NCBI GenBank assembly: GCA_026545225.1
Contig: CM048845.1
Location: forward strand, 122,743,033 to 122,807,032
Origin: Cornus controversa
Taxonomy: Eukaryota > Streptophyta > Magnoliopsida > Cornales > Cornaceae
Direction of reading: 5' to 3'
DNA length: 64,000 bases
This document shows, piece by piece, positions 36,555 to 48,689 of this stretch (position 1 is the stretch's first letter; each line of letters opens with the position of its first letter). The position numbers and the translations under genes are program-made. The notes beneath the pieces are model-generated. The model was not told where the DNA came from. It made no database searches and saw nothing but the letters and a program-made list of their open reading frames with translations.

Positions 36555-39500
36555 ATGGTTCATAGAGGTGATTTGGTTGTTATTGGCATCTCTGTTGGCG
36601 TGGCCCTTGGCCTTTTTATAGCATTTCTCATTTATTTTACCATACGGTGGTACAATAGACGTGCGCATCTTCGACGCTGTGCAAATGAGCACAATGCAGT
36701 GACTCTTCCTATACGCACAAATGGCCTAGGTACAAGCATCGACTTGAGTGCATCTATCTCTAATACCATTAATTTCATTACTGTTAAGGGATCAGATTAC
36801 CTTGCCAAGAATTCTCAGCTCTCTTGGTGGAGTCACCTCAGTAAAGATCGGATCACTACAGTATCTGGCATGCCAAGATACTCTTACAAGTATGTTCCTA
36901 AGATTTGAACAAGTTTCATCTTTCTGGATATTATATTGAACTTCAATTGTATATCGTGTTTGTAAAATCTTCCATTGCTTGAATTGTATATTGTGTTTGT
37001 AAAATCTTCCATTGCTCGATACTTCATGTTAAATCATTGCAGCTTGTATGAATTCGAATATCTTTTTACCTGTTTAATATCCTTGCTGACTAGAGAGCAA
37101 AATAATATTTAATTTTGAGGATAGGAACTGTAGCATATAGAATGCTACATTTGTTTATCGGTCTGTTTGTTCGTTTGTTTGTCTGTTTGTTGTTGTTGTT
37201 GTTGTTGGCTTTACTTCTGTCAAAGAGGCAACAATTGATTCATTCACAAGAATGCATCTCTTATACTCTTTCAGGCTGAAAAAGAATTCTTGAACACTGA
37301 ACAAAAATATCATAGAATGATTTTGTATGTAATTTTCTCAGCATTGTTTTGTAACTTAGTAAGGATGTATTTCTTCTTCAACACGTTGACCACTTTATGC
37401 TAGTATTAGCATGTCTGCAAGCTCACTGTTTTGTTATTTATTAACATCATCTTTTCCGGTAAAGCTTTCATTTTTGTCATAACCTGTGAATTGTGTTCTA
37501 ATATTGGCTAACGACTTCTGTGCATAACATTTTTATCACGAAAAAGTGTAACTAGGCTTTACAGATTTGTTTTGCTGCCAAACATTAAGAACAGAGAAAT
37601 CCTGCACAGCATCAAGACTGAACAGCTGAATTGTGGATTCATCTCAGACATGCTCCTACTTCTTACTAATGTCTTTCAATAGGTTCAGTGAAGTTACAAT
37701 GGTTACAAACTCACCCAAACTCTGGCAGACAATTGCATATTCCCCAAGGAAAATGGCTTCTTAATTAGTAGAAGTTCATTTGGGACACATATGCACTTCT
37801 GTGGGTTGATTAACCAAAACAAATCAAATCACCAGTTTTTCACAGCGATTATATTAACCAGATGAACCATCCCACTGCTTTTATATTTGTAATATGTTGT
37901 TTCCTTCACAGAAGCATAACTAATTAGTGAAAAACTAGTCTTTTGGAAGGTGGCGCAAACTCCATGGTTTGTCTCTGGTTAATTGTAAATTCACTTGAAA
38001 TGCTATTATAGGCAATGAAGCAGTTGTAATACAACGGAAAAGTTAAGATGGGAATACCATAATTCTGGCATTTTTCCAATATAAAGGGCAACAATCAGTT
38101 ATGTTGGAATTGTCAAACTTCTCAAAGATTATTCCCCTGCCCATTGTATTTTGTAGGAACCATGCAGTAAACACTAGTTCTTCATAACTCGGCATTTGCA
38201 GAATAAGTTTACATCTAGTTAAGATTTTTTATGTTCAATGTTCATATTTCCTTGTACATCCAAGTTATTCTCTTGAAAAAGGAAACTAGATTTCAGAGAT
38301 TTTGTTTCCCTTCATCCATTAGAGCCCATACTTGCAAGTTGGAACAAGATTTTTAAGATCACTCTGTAGATGCCAATCCTGACATGGTCATTATGGTGGG
38401 CTACATTGTAGTGGACATGTCAACAAAATTGAACTCATCATTCTTGTAGCATTCTCAGTTAACTTTGAACCTGTCCACTACTGTGCCTTATAATATTACA
38501 AATTAGCCGGAATGAGTCGTCTATAATTGTTTGAAAATACTGCAAGCACAACAGAAAATGATATTTATTAATTATTTGGTGTTTTATGCGATAAAAGAAT
38601 ATCAAATGAGTTAAAAGGAAAATTCTATAGGATAGTTATTAGGCCAACTATCTTTTACAAAGCAGAGTGTTGGTTTTTAGAAAACAACATAAGCAACGCA
38701 TTCATGTAATTGAAATGAAAATGCTAAGATGGATGATAGGAGTGACTAGAAAAGATAGGGATTACCATCCAAAGTGGGAGGGAGAAACCAAGTGGCGCTT
38801 ATTAGCGATAAATTAGAAAAGTAGACTTAGGTGGTATGGACATATACAATGAAGACCTAGAGATGCACCAGGACAAGGACTTAACATGTGATGAAGTTAT
38901 TAGAAATGGTTTTTACAAGTTAAATACAATAGGAGAAATGGCTTGTACTAGAAAAGAATGAAAAGAGAGAATTGATGTGGCCGACCCCATTCATATGGGA
39001 TTAAGGCAAGGACGATGATGATGAATGCATACACACTCTCGTATACACACACATGCAAGGAGATGGGATTCATGAAGGAGATCTTCAAGCTTGGCAATAG
39101 ACATGAACTCGGTTCTAGGGAATTATAATTTCCCCACAAACTTTGCCAACTAATCTAGTTGGCATCTTCTGTTACATGCTGATATTCAGAAAATTTATAT
39201 CAGATTTATATAATATTGACTGAGTATGCTATGAGAGTGCTTGATCTATTCCTTATGATTTCCAGGGACATTCAGAAAGCTACACAAAACTTCACAACTA
39301 TTTTGGGACAGGGGTCTTTCGGTCCAGTATATAAAGCTACAATGCCTACAGGTGGAGTGGTCGCTATAAAGGTTCTTGCTTCTAATTCAAAACAGGGGGA
39401 GAAAGAGTTCCAAACAGAGGTAAGGGCTAAAATAGCATCATGTTAGTAGGAAGGATGATTTATTTATCCTCCTACAATTAAACATGAAAGAAAGATCCTT

Positions 39501-42444
39501 CCTAACGCATCTTCTGGCATGTCTTTATTACACAGGCCTTATATCCTTCTATGTTTGAAAAATACTTATACCTACATGATCATGTTTCCAGACCATTGCT
39601 TGGAAGCTTAAAGTATGTTAATAATATGATGTTTTATTTATCTGTGCATGGAAGAATTTTTGCTTCCAAGTGTTCAACTGCATCATTTTAAATACCATCG
39701 TAACTAGTCTATAAAGGAAACATTTTTCAAATATATGTATGCAGAATTATGGGCTCAGTAGGCTGTATGAATGCCCTGCAAATATGGAAAAGAGAAAATG
39801 AATGCATAATTAAGGGCTCAATGGGCCATGGATTACCAACTTTTTAGGTATTGCTAATTTCCAATTGGCAGCTGTCATCTGGCAACTTCAGATATCATGA
39901 TTCGATATTTTCTGCATTTAGATTAATTGAATTTACTTTCCATACTACTTGATATGTATTCTGACTGGAAGCCTAATGCTTCTTGAGTTTATGTATTTGG
40001 CCTGGTCTTTTTTCAGGTATCTCTTCTTGGCAGGCTTCATCACCGAAATCTAGTGAATTTGGTTGGGTATTGTGTGGATAAAGGCCAACACATGTTAATT
40101 TATGAGTTCATGAGTAATGGGAGCTTGGCGAACCTTCTATATAGTAAGTTCAGGAATCCCTTATCTATTTATTTGAGGTTCAAATGGGAGAGATCAATGG
40201 GAGTTTATCGTCATTGCATGTCTCGTGGTGATTTCAGAACTGTTGGCATGACCTTTATACTTTATTTTATGTCGTCTAATTGCTGGAAAGTACAAACATG
40301 AACTAGCAGTTTTATATGATAAAAATAATACTTGAAACCAAAACTAGAAGGTAAATTTGTTCGTATAGAAGGTAAGCAGCAGCGAGGCTGACCAAAACTA
40401 ACTTGGGATGAAGTAATTAAGAATGGCTTTAGAAGATTAAATATTAAAGGAGATATGGCATCTAATAGAATAGAATGTAAAAAGAAAATTCATGTGGCCA
40501 ACCCCATTCGTTTGGGATAAAGGCAAGGATGAATGGAAGCCAAACTCATAGCTCTGTGATGAATGGAAAAGCCTTTGTGCTTAAGAAGTGCCTTTAGACA
40601 TGAGAAGTGAGAACTATGGATTCATGAAATGGCTCAATTCATTTTTGTATTCTTGTGCTATTACTATTCCCTACTTTTTTTATGTTTGGTTCACATGTGA
40701 ACAGCTGGATAACCTATTAGGCTGGAGATTGCTTAAAAAGTAATTTATTTCTTAGATTCCTAGTGTCCGTCATTCAAATGATGTATGCCATATCTATTGA
40801 AATATACTGGCCTACCAATTGAACAGTGAAAAAGTTAAGCACACCGCTACTACTGCCTCTCTTTTTTCGGCATCATCTTCATTTCTTTTTTGATTTAATA
40901 TTTTTTTCTCCCAGTAAATCATCATCTTCATTTCATTTCTGCCAACTATTCAGTGCTTGGTAAATGGATAAATTGTTGAATCATTTCTGAAATAGACATG
41001 TATACAGTGCATTCATGTGTGCTGGTGAAGAAGTTTTGACTCTGTAGATTGTGCGACTGTATATCAATTTTTAGTGTGAACTCTAAACCGACCTGAACAA
41101 TTGTTGAGTTGTCTTACCTTCTATCTGATGATTTAGAGATGCTCTTTCTTTGTATTTTCTTCAATATCAAATCAGAAAAAGAATCATCCTGCTGTGCATG
41201 TGCTTAGGTGAAGAGGAACAGGTTTTGAGTTGGGAAGAACGGCTTCAAATTGCTCTCGATATTTCACATGGAATTGAATATCTTCATGATGGGGTACGTC
41301 GGGTGATCTGACAGCTTCTTTAACTTTTTTACCCAGAAAAAAAAAATTAGTTTTTTTATTTTTTATGTCAATTCTTGGAACAGGCAGTCCCACCCGTCAT
41401 ACATCGGGATTTGAAGTCTGCTAATATCTTGCTAGACCAGTTGATGAGAGCTAAGGTAAACCAGTTGCATAAAAATAATTTCTTTTTAAACTGTTTCATT
41501 TCTGAAAATATTTAAGTACTGGTAAAATCATCAAAAGGAGAATATAAGGAATTTTTGCTATAATTTTGCTGGTCATATTCGATTGGGGGCATTAGATGCA
41601 CCACACTTGCGTAGAATGGCAATATCTAGAACATTTGACTATTTATTAGATATAGAAAATCCAATAAAATTAGTACAAAAAAATAATTAGGTTTTTCTTA
41701 TTTGAGTCACAGACAGATACTTGCAGGCATTGTTATTAACAGGGAAATGCTTCCAATTTTTTTTCGTTTCTTTTTTTATTTGTTCTTCTCTGTATGTGAC
41801 ATCTGTTTTTGTTTTGAGTCTCAATACCTTCTGCTTGAATAGGTTGCTGATTTTGGATTGTCAAAGGAAGAGGGCTTTGATGGCCGCAATTCGGGCCTTA
41901 GAGGTACATATGGCTACATAGACCCCGTGTACATATCAACAAACAAGTTCACAATGAAAAGTGACATCTTCAGTTTTGGTGTTATCCTCTTTGAGCTCAT
42001 CACGGCCATCCACCCGCACCAAAACTTAATGGAATATGTCAATCTTGTAAGCTCTTCACCCTGTACAATAGAGTCCATTCTTCTGGAACTTTTAATGCTG
42101 AATTTTCTAACTTGGACAACCATTTTATTATTACTTCTTTTAAGGCGGCTATGAGTCCAGATGGTGTAGATGAAATACTTGACAAGCAACTTGTTGGGCA
42201 TTGTAACCTTGAAGAAGTGAGGAGCCTGGCCAGCATTGCTAACAAATGCTTGCACAAAACACCCAGAAAGCGCCCTTCAATTGGAGAAGTTTCACAGACT
42301 ATATTGAAGATAAAACAGACATGCCTCGCTAAAGTAGATACCATGTCTTTTGCAGAAGATATTTCACGTGCAACGAGCATGATAGAATGTCAACAGTTGG
42401 AGTTGAGACAAATGGCCAGCATAAATGAGAGGATAACTGAGTGA
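36555..42444 (+). CDS. CRLK2: Calcium/calmodulin-regulated receptor-like kinase (CRLK2-like)
   Basis: Seven coding exons join in frame to 425 residues: 36555-36889, 39266-39419, 40017-40143, 41208-41293, 41384-41455, 41843-42046 and 42145-42444. Residues about 7-30 form one membrane segment (IGISVGVALGLFIAFLIYF), followed by a basic stretch. The kinase domain begins near residue 115: glycine loop GQGSFGPVYKA, lysine in VAIKVL, catalytic HRDLKSANILLD, and VADFG. The APE-like motif reads GYIDPVYIS, so the usual Glu is Val. The C-terminal tail (MSPDGVDEILDKQLVG) fits the CRLK2 branch, from memory At5g15730. CRLK proteins link Ca/calmodulin signals to MAP-kinase modules in cold response. A non-coding exon ends at 34098 and another starts at 36492, giving a leader intron of about 2.4 kb; a short upstream ATG frame (36517-36564) overlaps the start. 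Introns 1 and 3 carry LINE fragments. Confidence 0.92.
38611..39026 (+). mobile_element. RTE-type LINE 3' end in intron 1 of the CRLK2-like gene
   Basis: Broken frames encode LKGKFYRIVIRPTIFYKAEC, then IEMKMLRW and GVTRKDR, the typical RTE reverse transcriptase tail. The end reads GTGGCCGACCCCATTCATAT and GGGATTAAGGCAAGGACGA, then a (GAT)n tail, the standard 3' terminus of these elements. Inserted in the same direction as the gene. Confidence 0.85.
40360..40536 (+). mobile_element. RTE-type LINE 3' fragment in intron 3 of the CRLK2-like gene
   Basis: Contains the RGxPKLTWDEV coding remnant and the same terminal sequence as 38611-39026 (GTGGCCAACCCCATTCGTTT, GGGATAAAGGCAAGGATGA). Same orientation as the gene. 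Confidence 0.8.
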
Positions 42445-43216
42445 GTGGAAGAAGTTTTTCTCCCTGCCTTTCTTTTTCCCTTCCATTTATTTTTCTCTGC
42501 ACCTGGAGCTTTGTTCAAGTAATGAATCAACAAGCGTCTTCTGCAAAATGAGTGTGATGCATGTCATCAAAGCTCCATCTCAGGTATTCCGTGCCTGACC
42601 TGAATTGTTATTTTGAACTTCACTATTTTTCTGATATCCGGTACTTTTGACTCTTCAAGAGCGAAGGTTACAAATTTTCGTGGACAAGAAAGATAGACTA
42701 TGTATACTACTTTGAGGTAAGCACCTCATCAATTAGAACAGCAAAGGGGACCCAGATGAGTATGTCTTTAATCTAGTATTGTACAGAAAAGGGTGCACAC
42801 ATAGATCTTTTGTTTGGGTACCGTCATCAAAAACTGTTGCTACCCGATTTAGTAAAAAGAGAGACTATGTTCAAACTAATTCATTACTAAATCTTGCTAC
42901 TACTTTTCTAGGCAAATTATATGCCAGGCTCATAGTTTTCTGGCTGATGTTTTGTGAATTCTGATTTATTTAAACATACACGAGAGAACAGTTCAATTCT
43001 TTTGTTCTTGCGAGGATATGGAATCAGTCAGACGATTAATTAGAAAGAATATACTTAAAGAGGATTTACACGGTTCTACCCATTGATTCAACATACCTAA
43101 ACTAGGTGTATCTGATATAATCGTGGTTTGCAATATGATCTTAACTTCGTGTGTGTGTTCGTACTTGACTCTGTATGCTGAAGAAGAATAGTGAGGATAG
43201 AACTGTTGAATCACGA
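42445..43216 (+). other. 3' side of the CRLK2-like gene
   Basis: Contains the probable 3' UTR just after the stop codon. No other gene is seen. Confidence 0.4.
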
Positions 43217-43480
43217 GGATACTTAATGTAATACTCATGCAACAACATTAAATCGAAAATGCATTAATGCACATTTCGATAATGCAATACTCATGCAACA
43301 ACATTAAATTGAGAATGCATAAATGTAAATGTATCGCATTCTCGATTTAATGACGATGTAAATGTAAATGTATCACATTTTCAATTTAATGGTGTTGCAC
43401 TGTTACAACTCAATGTAATATTGCATTTTCAATTTAATGGTGTTGCACTATTGCAACTCAATGTAATATATTGCATGAGT
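43217..43480. repeat. Foldback made of direct and inverted repeats
   Basis: The left half has two copies of AATACTCATGCAACAACATT followed by AAATYGAAAATGCAT-like sequence. The right half has two copies of CATTTTCAATTTAATGGTGT followed by TGCACT and CAACTCAATGTAATAT. The right half is largely complementary to the left. No terminal duplication was defined. Confidence 0.6.
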
Positions 43481-43963
43481 GTTGCATCTTTGATGAAAAT
43501 GTGGTGTATGAGTTACATTTTTGTTAAGTTATGGTCGTTTGATTCAAATCGTTGTTTTCGATATGATTCAAAGTAGATTTGCACGTAAATAAGCAAATAG
43601 TGCAAACAAAGCATTCTGCAAGTACTGGGGATCATCAGATTCTAAAGAAACTTTTAATATATTCATAACAAGTTTGCATCTAACACAATATGCACAGAGT
43701 TTCTTGATTCTCTAAAAAAGAGAACAAGAAGTGGAAATAAAATATAAACGAGCTAGCACCTCAGTTCTCATCTTCTCTCAAGCTGACGAGAGAATCTTTC
43801 ATCATGACGAGATTTATATTTGCATAGAGCACCCCCAACTCCTATATGCAAACACTTTTTTGAAAGCAAACCTACTAAACAAACTTGCTCACAATCTTCA
43901 ACTATCAGTAGCTAGAAATCTTATTCTTCTTCTATTTTCCTGTTTCCATTAATTGTAAAGTTC

Positions 43964-45877
43964 TCAAAACTTGCATGAAGTCCCGAGCCTGTTTCTCTGC
44001 CTCTGACTCACACTCACTGATTTGCTGCTATTAGTGAAAGCTGGGTGCAGAAGCTTCTGAAAAATCTCAAGGAACAGCACCCACTCCTCTTCATTCATAT
44101 CTGCCAGCGTCACAGAACGTGCACTTGCAGGTAACTGTTCATTCACACTCGTGTTGCCAGACGACGTACCAGACGAATAACTACCTTTTGGTGGTGCACC
44201 CTTGTGTTGCCAACTCTTTTTGACAAGCCTTGTGTTTCTTAGTGACCCAGAAAGCTTAGAAATCACTGGAACCCGGCCCTGCACCTGACCACTGTATTCT
44301 TCCAATTTCAAGGGTTTCTTGGCAGTCTCACTCTCTGCTTCTGCTTCTGCTTCTGCTTCCACTTCCTCCTCCACCGCCTCAGTGCTCTCTGCTAGTTTAG
44401 AAAGTGGGTTTCGGCCATTACAACCTTTAAACATAGAACAGTTTGATACTTTGTTTAATGAAATTTCTTCCATATTTGGAGTTAAATCAAACTCCTCCTC
44501 AGAGTCCATAAAAAATTGGAACTCTTCCTCATTCTCTGCCTTCCCCTTGAAACACCATGTCTCACTCTCCTCCAACAGCTTTCTCGCCTCAATGCATATG
44601 TCCTCAAGCTCACTTGGCTCTTCCTCATGGCCTCGGAACTCCCTACTCATCATCTCACCAATCTCAGCAAGACACAGACCGAAAGCTGCTGCCTCCTTGA
44701 GAAAAATTGTGCAGAGAACCAAGACACGTAGGCATGCCTCTCGAATCATAGGCAACTTCATTCGTAGCATTTCAGAATCCCAAACAGGGTCAAGATTATC
44801 TATATACTCAAGTTCATCCTCTGAGAAAGGAATTGATGCCTGCGGCCAATGGATCCACTCAAAGTACGGGTCCTCCAAACTCTCTGGAAGGCAAAGCCCA
44901 TGATCAATGGGAACGAGCTCAACCTGACCAAACCTCCCAACCTCCTCAATCTTTCTAACCAAAAGATTCCCTGCATGCCTATCTGTATTCAGAATACGTA
45001 TATCTAATATCCCAATTCTATGTACAGCTGTGACAGAGAAGCTAGAAGTCCCATGATCACTGGCATCAAAATCATGTGGGATGAACTGCTGGAACGATGC
45101 AATCTTGCTGACCCGCATTGTATTCAGATGCTGGTTCCCATAAACCCCATCATTAACATTAAAAATTGAGTGTGTGATCTTCACAAGGGTGGTCGGGGGC
45201 ACATTGGCAAAATGATGATAGTCAAGAAGGTAAGCCGCAACTTCTCTATAACCTGTCTCCCCAACCCGCACAGATTGTTTCAGACCCGGTTGACCAAGCA
45301 CTTTGCCTACAAAACCTTTTGGGTTGTTTGGGGCGAAAGGTTCCTCATCTGTTGGCTTCACAATAGCAACATTGTCACCAGTGCAATTCCTGAAATAGTA
45401 TGCACCTCCAAGCCCACTATGGACAGGGATTGGATCAATATTATTCTCTATGGCCTTTACAATGTCCTTCACCAATTGTTTGGTTGTGGGATCTGAGCAT
45501 CCTAATATCTCTACAAGACCACTCTGATCTCCCTGCTGAAGATCCTTTCCAACAGGCGAGAGACATGGAGTAGATGAGCTTCTGTGCATGAAATTCCTTG
45601 TCAGAAGAAGTGGACAATCGTTTCTTACAGTGCTGAGATCATTCTTTAACACCGTATCTCCGTATATCAGCAAGCTCTCCTCGGTGGGGACATTGAGAGC
45701 AAGCTGCAATCTCCTTTTCAGTGTATGAACATTGTCACTACTGTCCAACTCTATACCCAAAACACAGCCAGTTTCAGTTTGAACAAAAACACGTCTTCTC
45801 CTAGGAGGTTTTCCGTCCATACTTTTATTCCCATGGTACTCACGACCAAGGGGTACTTTGAAGGTAGCAACTGCCAT
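43964..45877 (-). CDS. Phosphatidylinositol 4-kinase gamma-type protein, single UBL
   Basis: A single open frame encodes 637 residues from the ATG at 45877. Residues about 27-95 form one ubiquitin-like domain (VFVQTETGCVLGIELDSSDN). The PI3/4-kinase-like domain covers about 145-420: NVAIVKPTDEEPFAPNNPKG, catalytic RILNTDRHAGNLLV and PIDHGLCLPE. The tail holds an acidic Glu/Ala run. A single UBL matches the Arabidopsis PI4K gamma 5/6/7 group, whereas gamma 4 types have two. Members of this group have been reported to act as protein kinases, so lipid kinase activity is not certain. Codons upstream of the ATG still read SPDLDSTVATQ, resembling the usual N-terminus, but the expected start codon is ACG (45911-45913). 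Alternatively, CACTGTAG just upstream of codon 1 could be a leader splice acceptor. Confidence 0.93.
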   Translation of the reverse strand: MAVATFKVPLGREYHGNKSMDGKPPRRRRVFVQTETGCVLGIELDSSDNVHTLKRRLQLALNVPTEESLLIYGDTVLKNDLSTVRNDCPLLLTRNFMHRSSSTPCLSPVGKDLQQGDQSGLVEILGCSDPTTKQLVKDIVKAIENNIDPIPVHSGLGGAYYFRNCTGDNVAIVKPTDEEPFAPNNPKGFVGKVLGQPGLKQSVRVGETGYREVAAYLLDYHHFANVPPTTLVKITHSIFNVNDGVYGNQHLNTMRVSKIASFQQFIPHDFDASDHGTSSFSVTAVHRIGILDIRILNTDRHAGNLLVRKIEEVGRFGQVELVPIDHGLCLPESLEDPYFEWIHWPQASIPFSEDELEYIDNLDPVWDSEMLRMKLPMIREACLRVLVLCTIFLKEAAAFGLCLAEIGEMMSREFRGHEEEPSELEDICIEARKLLEESETWCFKGKAENEEEFQFFMDSEEEFDLTPNMEEISLNKVSNCSMFKGCNGRNPLSKLAESTEAVEEEVEAEAEAEAESETAKKPLKLEEYSGQVQGRVPVISKLSGSLRNTRLVKKSWQHKGAPPKGSYSSGTSSGNTSVNEQLPASARSVTLADMNEEEWVLFLEIFQKLLHPAFTNSSKSVSVSQRQRNRLGTSCKF

Positions 45878-46059
45878 CTGGGTCGCTACAGTGCTATCCA
45901 GATCAGGAGACGTGAAAAGAAGCAGAAAAGTGGTGTTTTTCAATGCCGGCAGCAGAGGCAGCGCCAGCAGAGAGATTCTCTCTCAGGCAGACGCCAATCT
46001 CAAATGCCGACACCAAATGGGAGAGAGAAAGGTTTGTGTCCCACACAATCATAATCAAC

Positions 46060-47006
46060 CCAACAAGTTCAAATTCCATCCAAATTTCTCACATTGGAAT
46101 AGATATGTCTATGAGGCGGAGAGTGGAACATAGCAAAAATGCTACATTGGAGAAGCCACCTCATAATGCTGGTTTAATCAGAAGAATTACAATCAATGAG
46201 CAAGAAGAGAAAGTGGCGAACAAAAAACATTCTATGTAGAAGTAATTTTTGGGCAACAAAGTGTATCCCACAAAAATAAATAAATAAACACTACTTTTTT
46301 TAACATCATAAACTTAGAAGGAGATAAAAAGTTGCAATTCTAAAATTCCTTCCATTTAAAAAGCCTTTGAAGAATGCCTCCAATAAAAGGAATTTAAAAA
46401 AAAAAAGTTGTTTGATGGATGCATTTTTTGAAATTCCTTCCACAATTAATACATTTTTAACTTGACAAATTTATCCTTAATAATTACTCTCAATAGGCAA
46501 GTTTCACAAAATAAAAGGAGGCAAAATTGTCTATAAAATTTGTTAATTTAAATAATTATGGCTTCCTTTCAAAAGCAATTTTTTTTAGCTCCCTTTGAAC
46601 AGGCTTTTTAGGACTTCAACTTTCATTAGAAATCCATTTGTCTTATTTCACCAAACACTAACATTTGTTTGAAAAGGACTTTTTGGGCTTAGAAGCCCGT
46701 TTCAATTCCCCAGGAAGCTCCCCAAACGGGCACTAAAAAAAATTACTATGGCAGTAGTATAAGATTTTTTGACGGACCAGGAAAACCAAAATAAAATTAC
46801 AATGTTTTTCACAAAGACAAATACCCATCCCGTGTATATAGAGACAACGCATATGACTAGAAAATGTGTCCAACAGGCCTTATTCAGATACAGATTGAAT
46901 AGGCATATCCCACGAGGGGAAAGCAGAAAATAAGTACAACTCCAAAACCCTTGAGGCAAATCCAACACCTAAATGTGCTGCCCCCAATGCTTATAATACA
47001 GACTCA
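46060..47006. other. Upstream region of the PI4K gamma gene
   Basis: Leader or leader-intron sequence followed by AT-rich DNA. A small GCCCGTTT...AAACGGGC inverted pair at 46697-46732 resembles a MITE end, but no partner was found. Confidence 0.4.
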
Positions 47007-47014
47007 GGTTTAAG

Positions 47015-47394
47015 CATAGTTGTTAAAGGCTCAAGGCGCACTAAGGCGCTAAGGCTTCCTGGAGCCTGAGGCGCGAGGCGCGAGGCGAGGCGCGGGCCTG
47101 ACTGAAGTGAGGCGCAAGTTGAATTTTTTTTTTTAAAATATCACATTTTATAGTGAGTGAGTGAAACAATGTAGAACAACTACAATTGAGAGCAAATAAA
47201 AAGCATATTCATGGCAATTAACAACAAATGACATAGAAAAACAGGTTTCAGAGTGAGAAAACAGCATCTGCAGGTGCGCCTCGCGCCTCGCGCCTCACAC
47301 TGAGGCGCGCGCCTCTTTGAAGGGGCCTCGCCTGGGCATGCCCTGGGCGCAGAGGCTGCGCCTCGCTGCGCCCCGCGCGCCTTTGACAACTATG
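47015..47394. mobile_element. CpG-rich hAT-like MITE, 380 bp
   Basis: The ends are CATAGTTGTTAAAGGC on the left and CATAGTTGTCAAAGGC on the reverse strand of the right end. A perfect 8 bp duplication GGTTTAAG flanks it (47007-47014 and 47395-47402). Both arms are packed with GGCGCGAGGC-type words and are complementary. The centre is AT-rich. Confidence 0.9.
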
Positions 47395-48689
47395 GGTTTA
47401 AGTCTGCATAGCTTTATTTCCAACCAAATTTCACTAGACAATCAATTTTCAAATTTTATTTAATCCAATTCTTTTACCATATTTCTCAAAATTTCAGAAA
47501 GAATTAGTTTTCCAGATCAGTATTTAATAATCATCAATGATAATATATCAAAATTCCCAGAATACCTTGAACTTAAGAACAACAAGCTAGGAAATGAGAT
47601 GGGGGGCATGGGGATGGGGTGTATATTTCTGAATCTACAAAACAAAGGCAAATTATTTATGTCCCAATCTGATTATTGCAACATATTGAAGATTTTCAGC
47701 AATTTTATAAGCATGCTAGTCTCTTAAGTACAAAAGATGGCTTTCCAACATCATCAATCCAATCAACTCACCTTAGAACAATGCATCATTAATGCCCTAA
47801 GGAGTTTCAAACTCCCTATGATATCTCCTGCCCCTACAAGTTGGCCAAAAGGTCATTGGAAAAACATATTCATTGAAATAAGTAGCAAGCAACTTTGCCA
47901 ATACATCGACTAGAATCTATTAAATAAACTGCAACCAAAAAAATAAATAACCTATATGACATATCACACTAACTATTCTTACTTTCAATGTTCTTCGTAT
48001 GTCTATTCTATTATTTTGTACCAACATGCACAGCAACCGTCTCTCACACAATACCCGATGGTATGAACTCTGTAATTGTGATGTTCTTGTTCAGTTAATT
48101 GATTAGGTCATTATCCTTGTGTCATTTTTTACATATCTCTCATTGGCTTGCTTTTTAATGCGTGCTTCTTTTTTCTTTCTTTCTTTTTTTTTTTTTTGGT
48201 TTGGAAAAAGTACAATATAAATATTTTATTTTAAAAAACAAACTCAGCATAAACTAAATTAATATTAAATGATTAACGCTAATAGCCTTTTTTCATTCAA
48301 GCAAACCAACAGGAAAAAATTAATATCTTTATTTTTTCTTAACGCAATTAATAGATATCATTTACAAACAAAGAGTCATCGCGAATCAACAACACACCCT
48401 GCAATACCAACAAATACAAAAAATTCAGAGCTATAAATGTGGATCTCCATCGGATACAAGCGCCAATTCACACTTCCAAAAATTTCCCATGCATTCTCCA
48501 TATAGACCTTAATTTCTATACAAAACAAATCTTTGAAAAACCCTAAAATCAAAATTTCAGCCCAAAAAAGTTGTTTCAAAACTGTAATTCGATGGATAAT
48601 ATAGATCATGTGATCAATTTCACAGTTTTTCTTATTGACGAAAACTACTAAATGCTATTAAAGCCAATTCGAAACCGATGAAGAAAAAC

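Noticed and set aside
41914-42380. Two 113-codon minus-strand frames
   Set aside because: Both are antisense shadows of the last two exons of the CRLK2-like gene.
44319-44903. 194-codon open frame on the plus strand rich in Ser and Ala
   Set aside because: It is antisense to the PI4K gamma coding region; its low-complexity sequence mirrors the Glu/Ala run of that protein.
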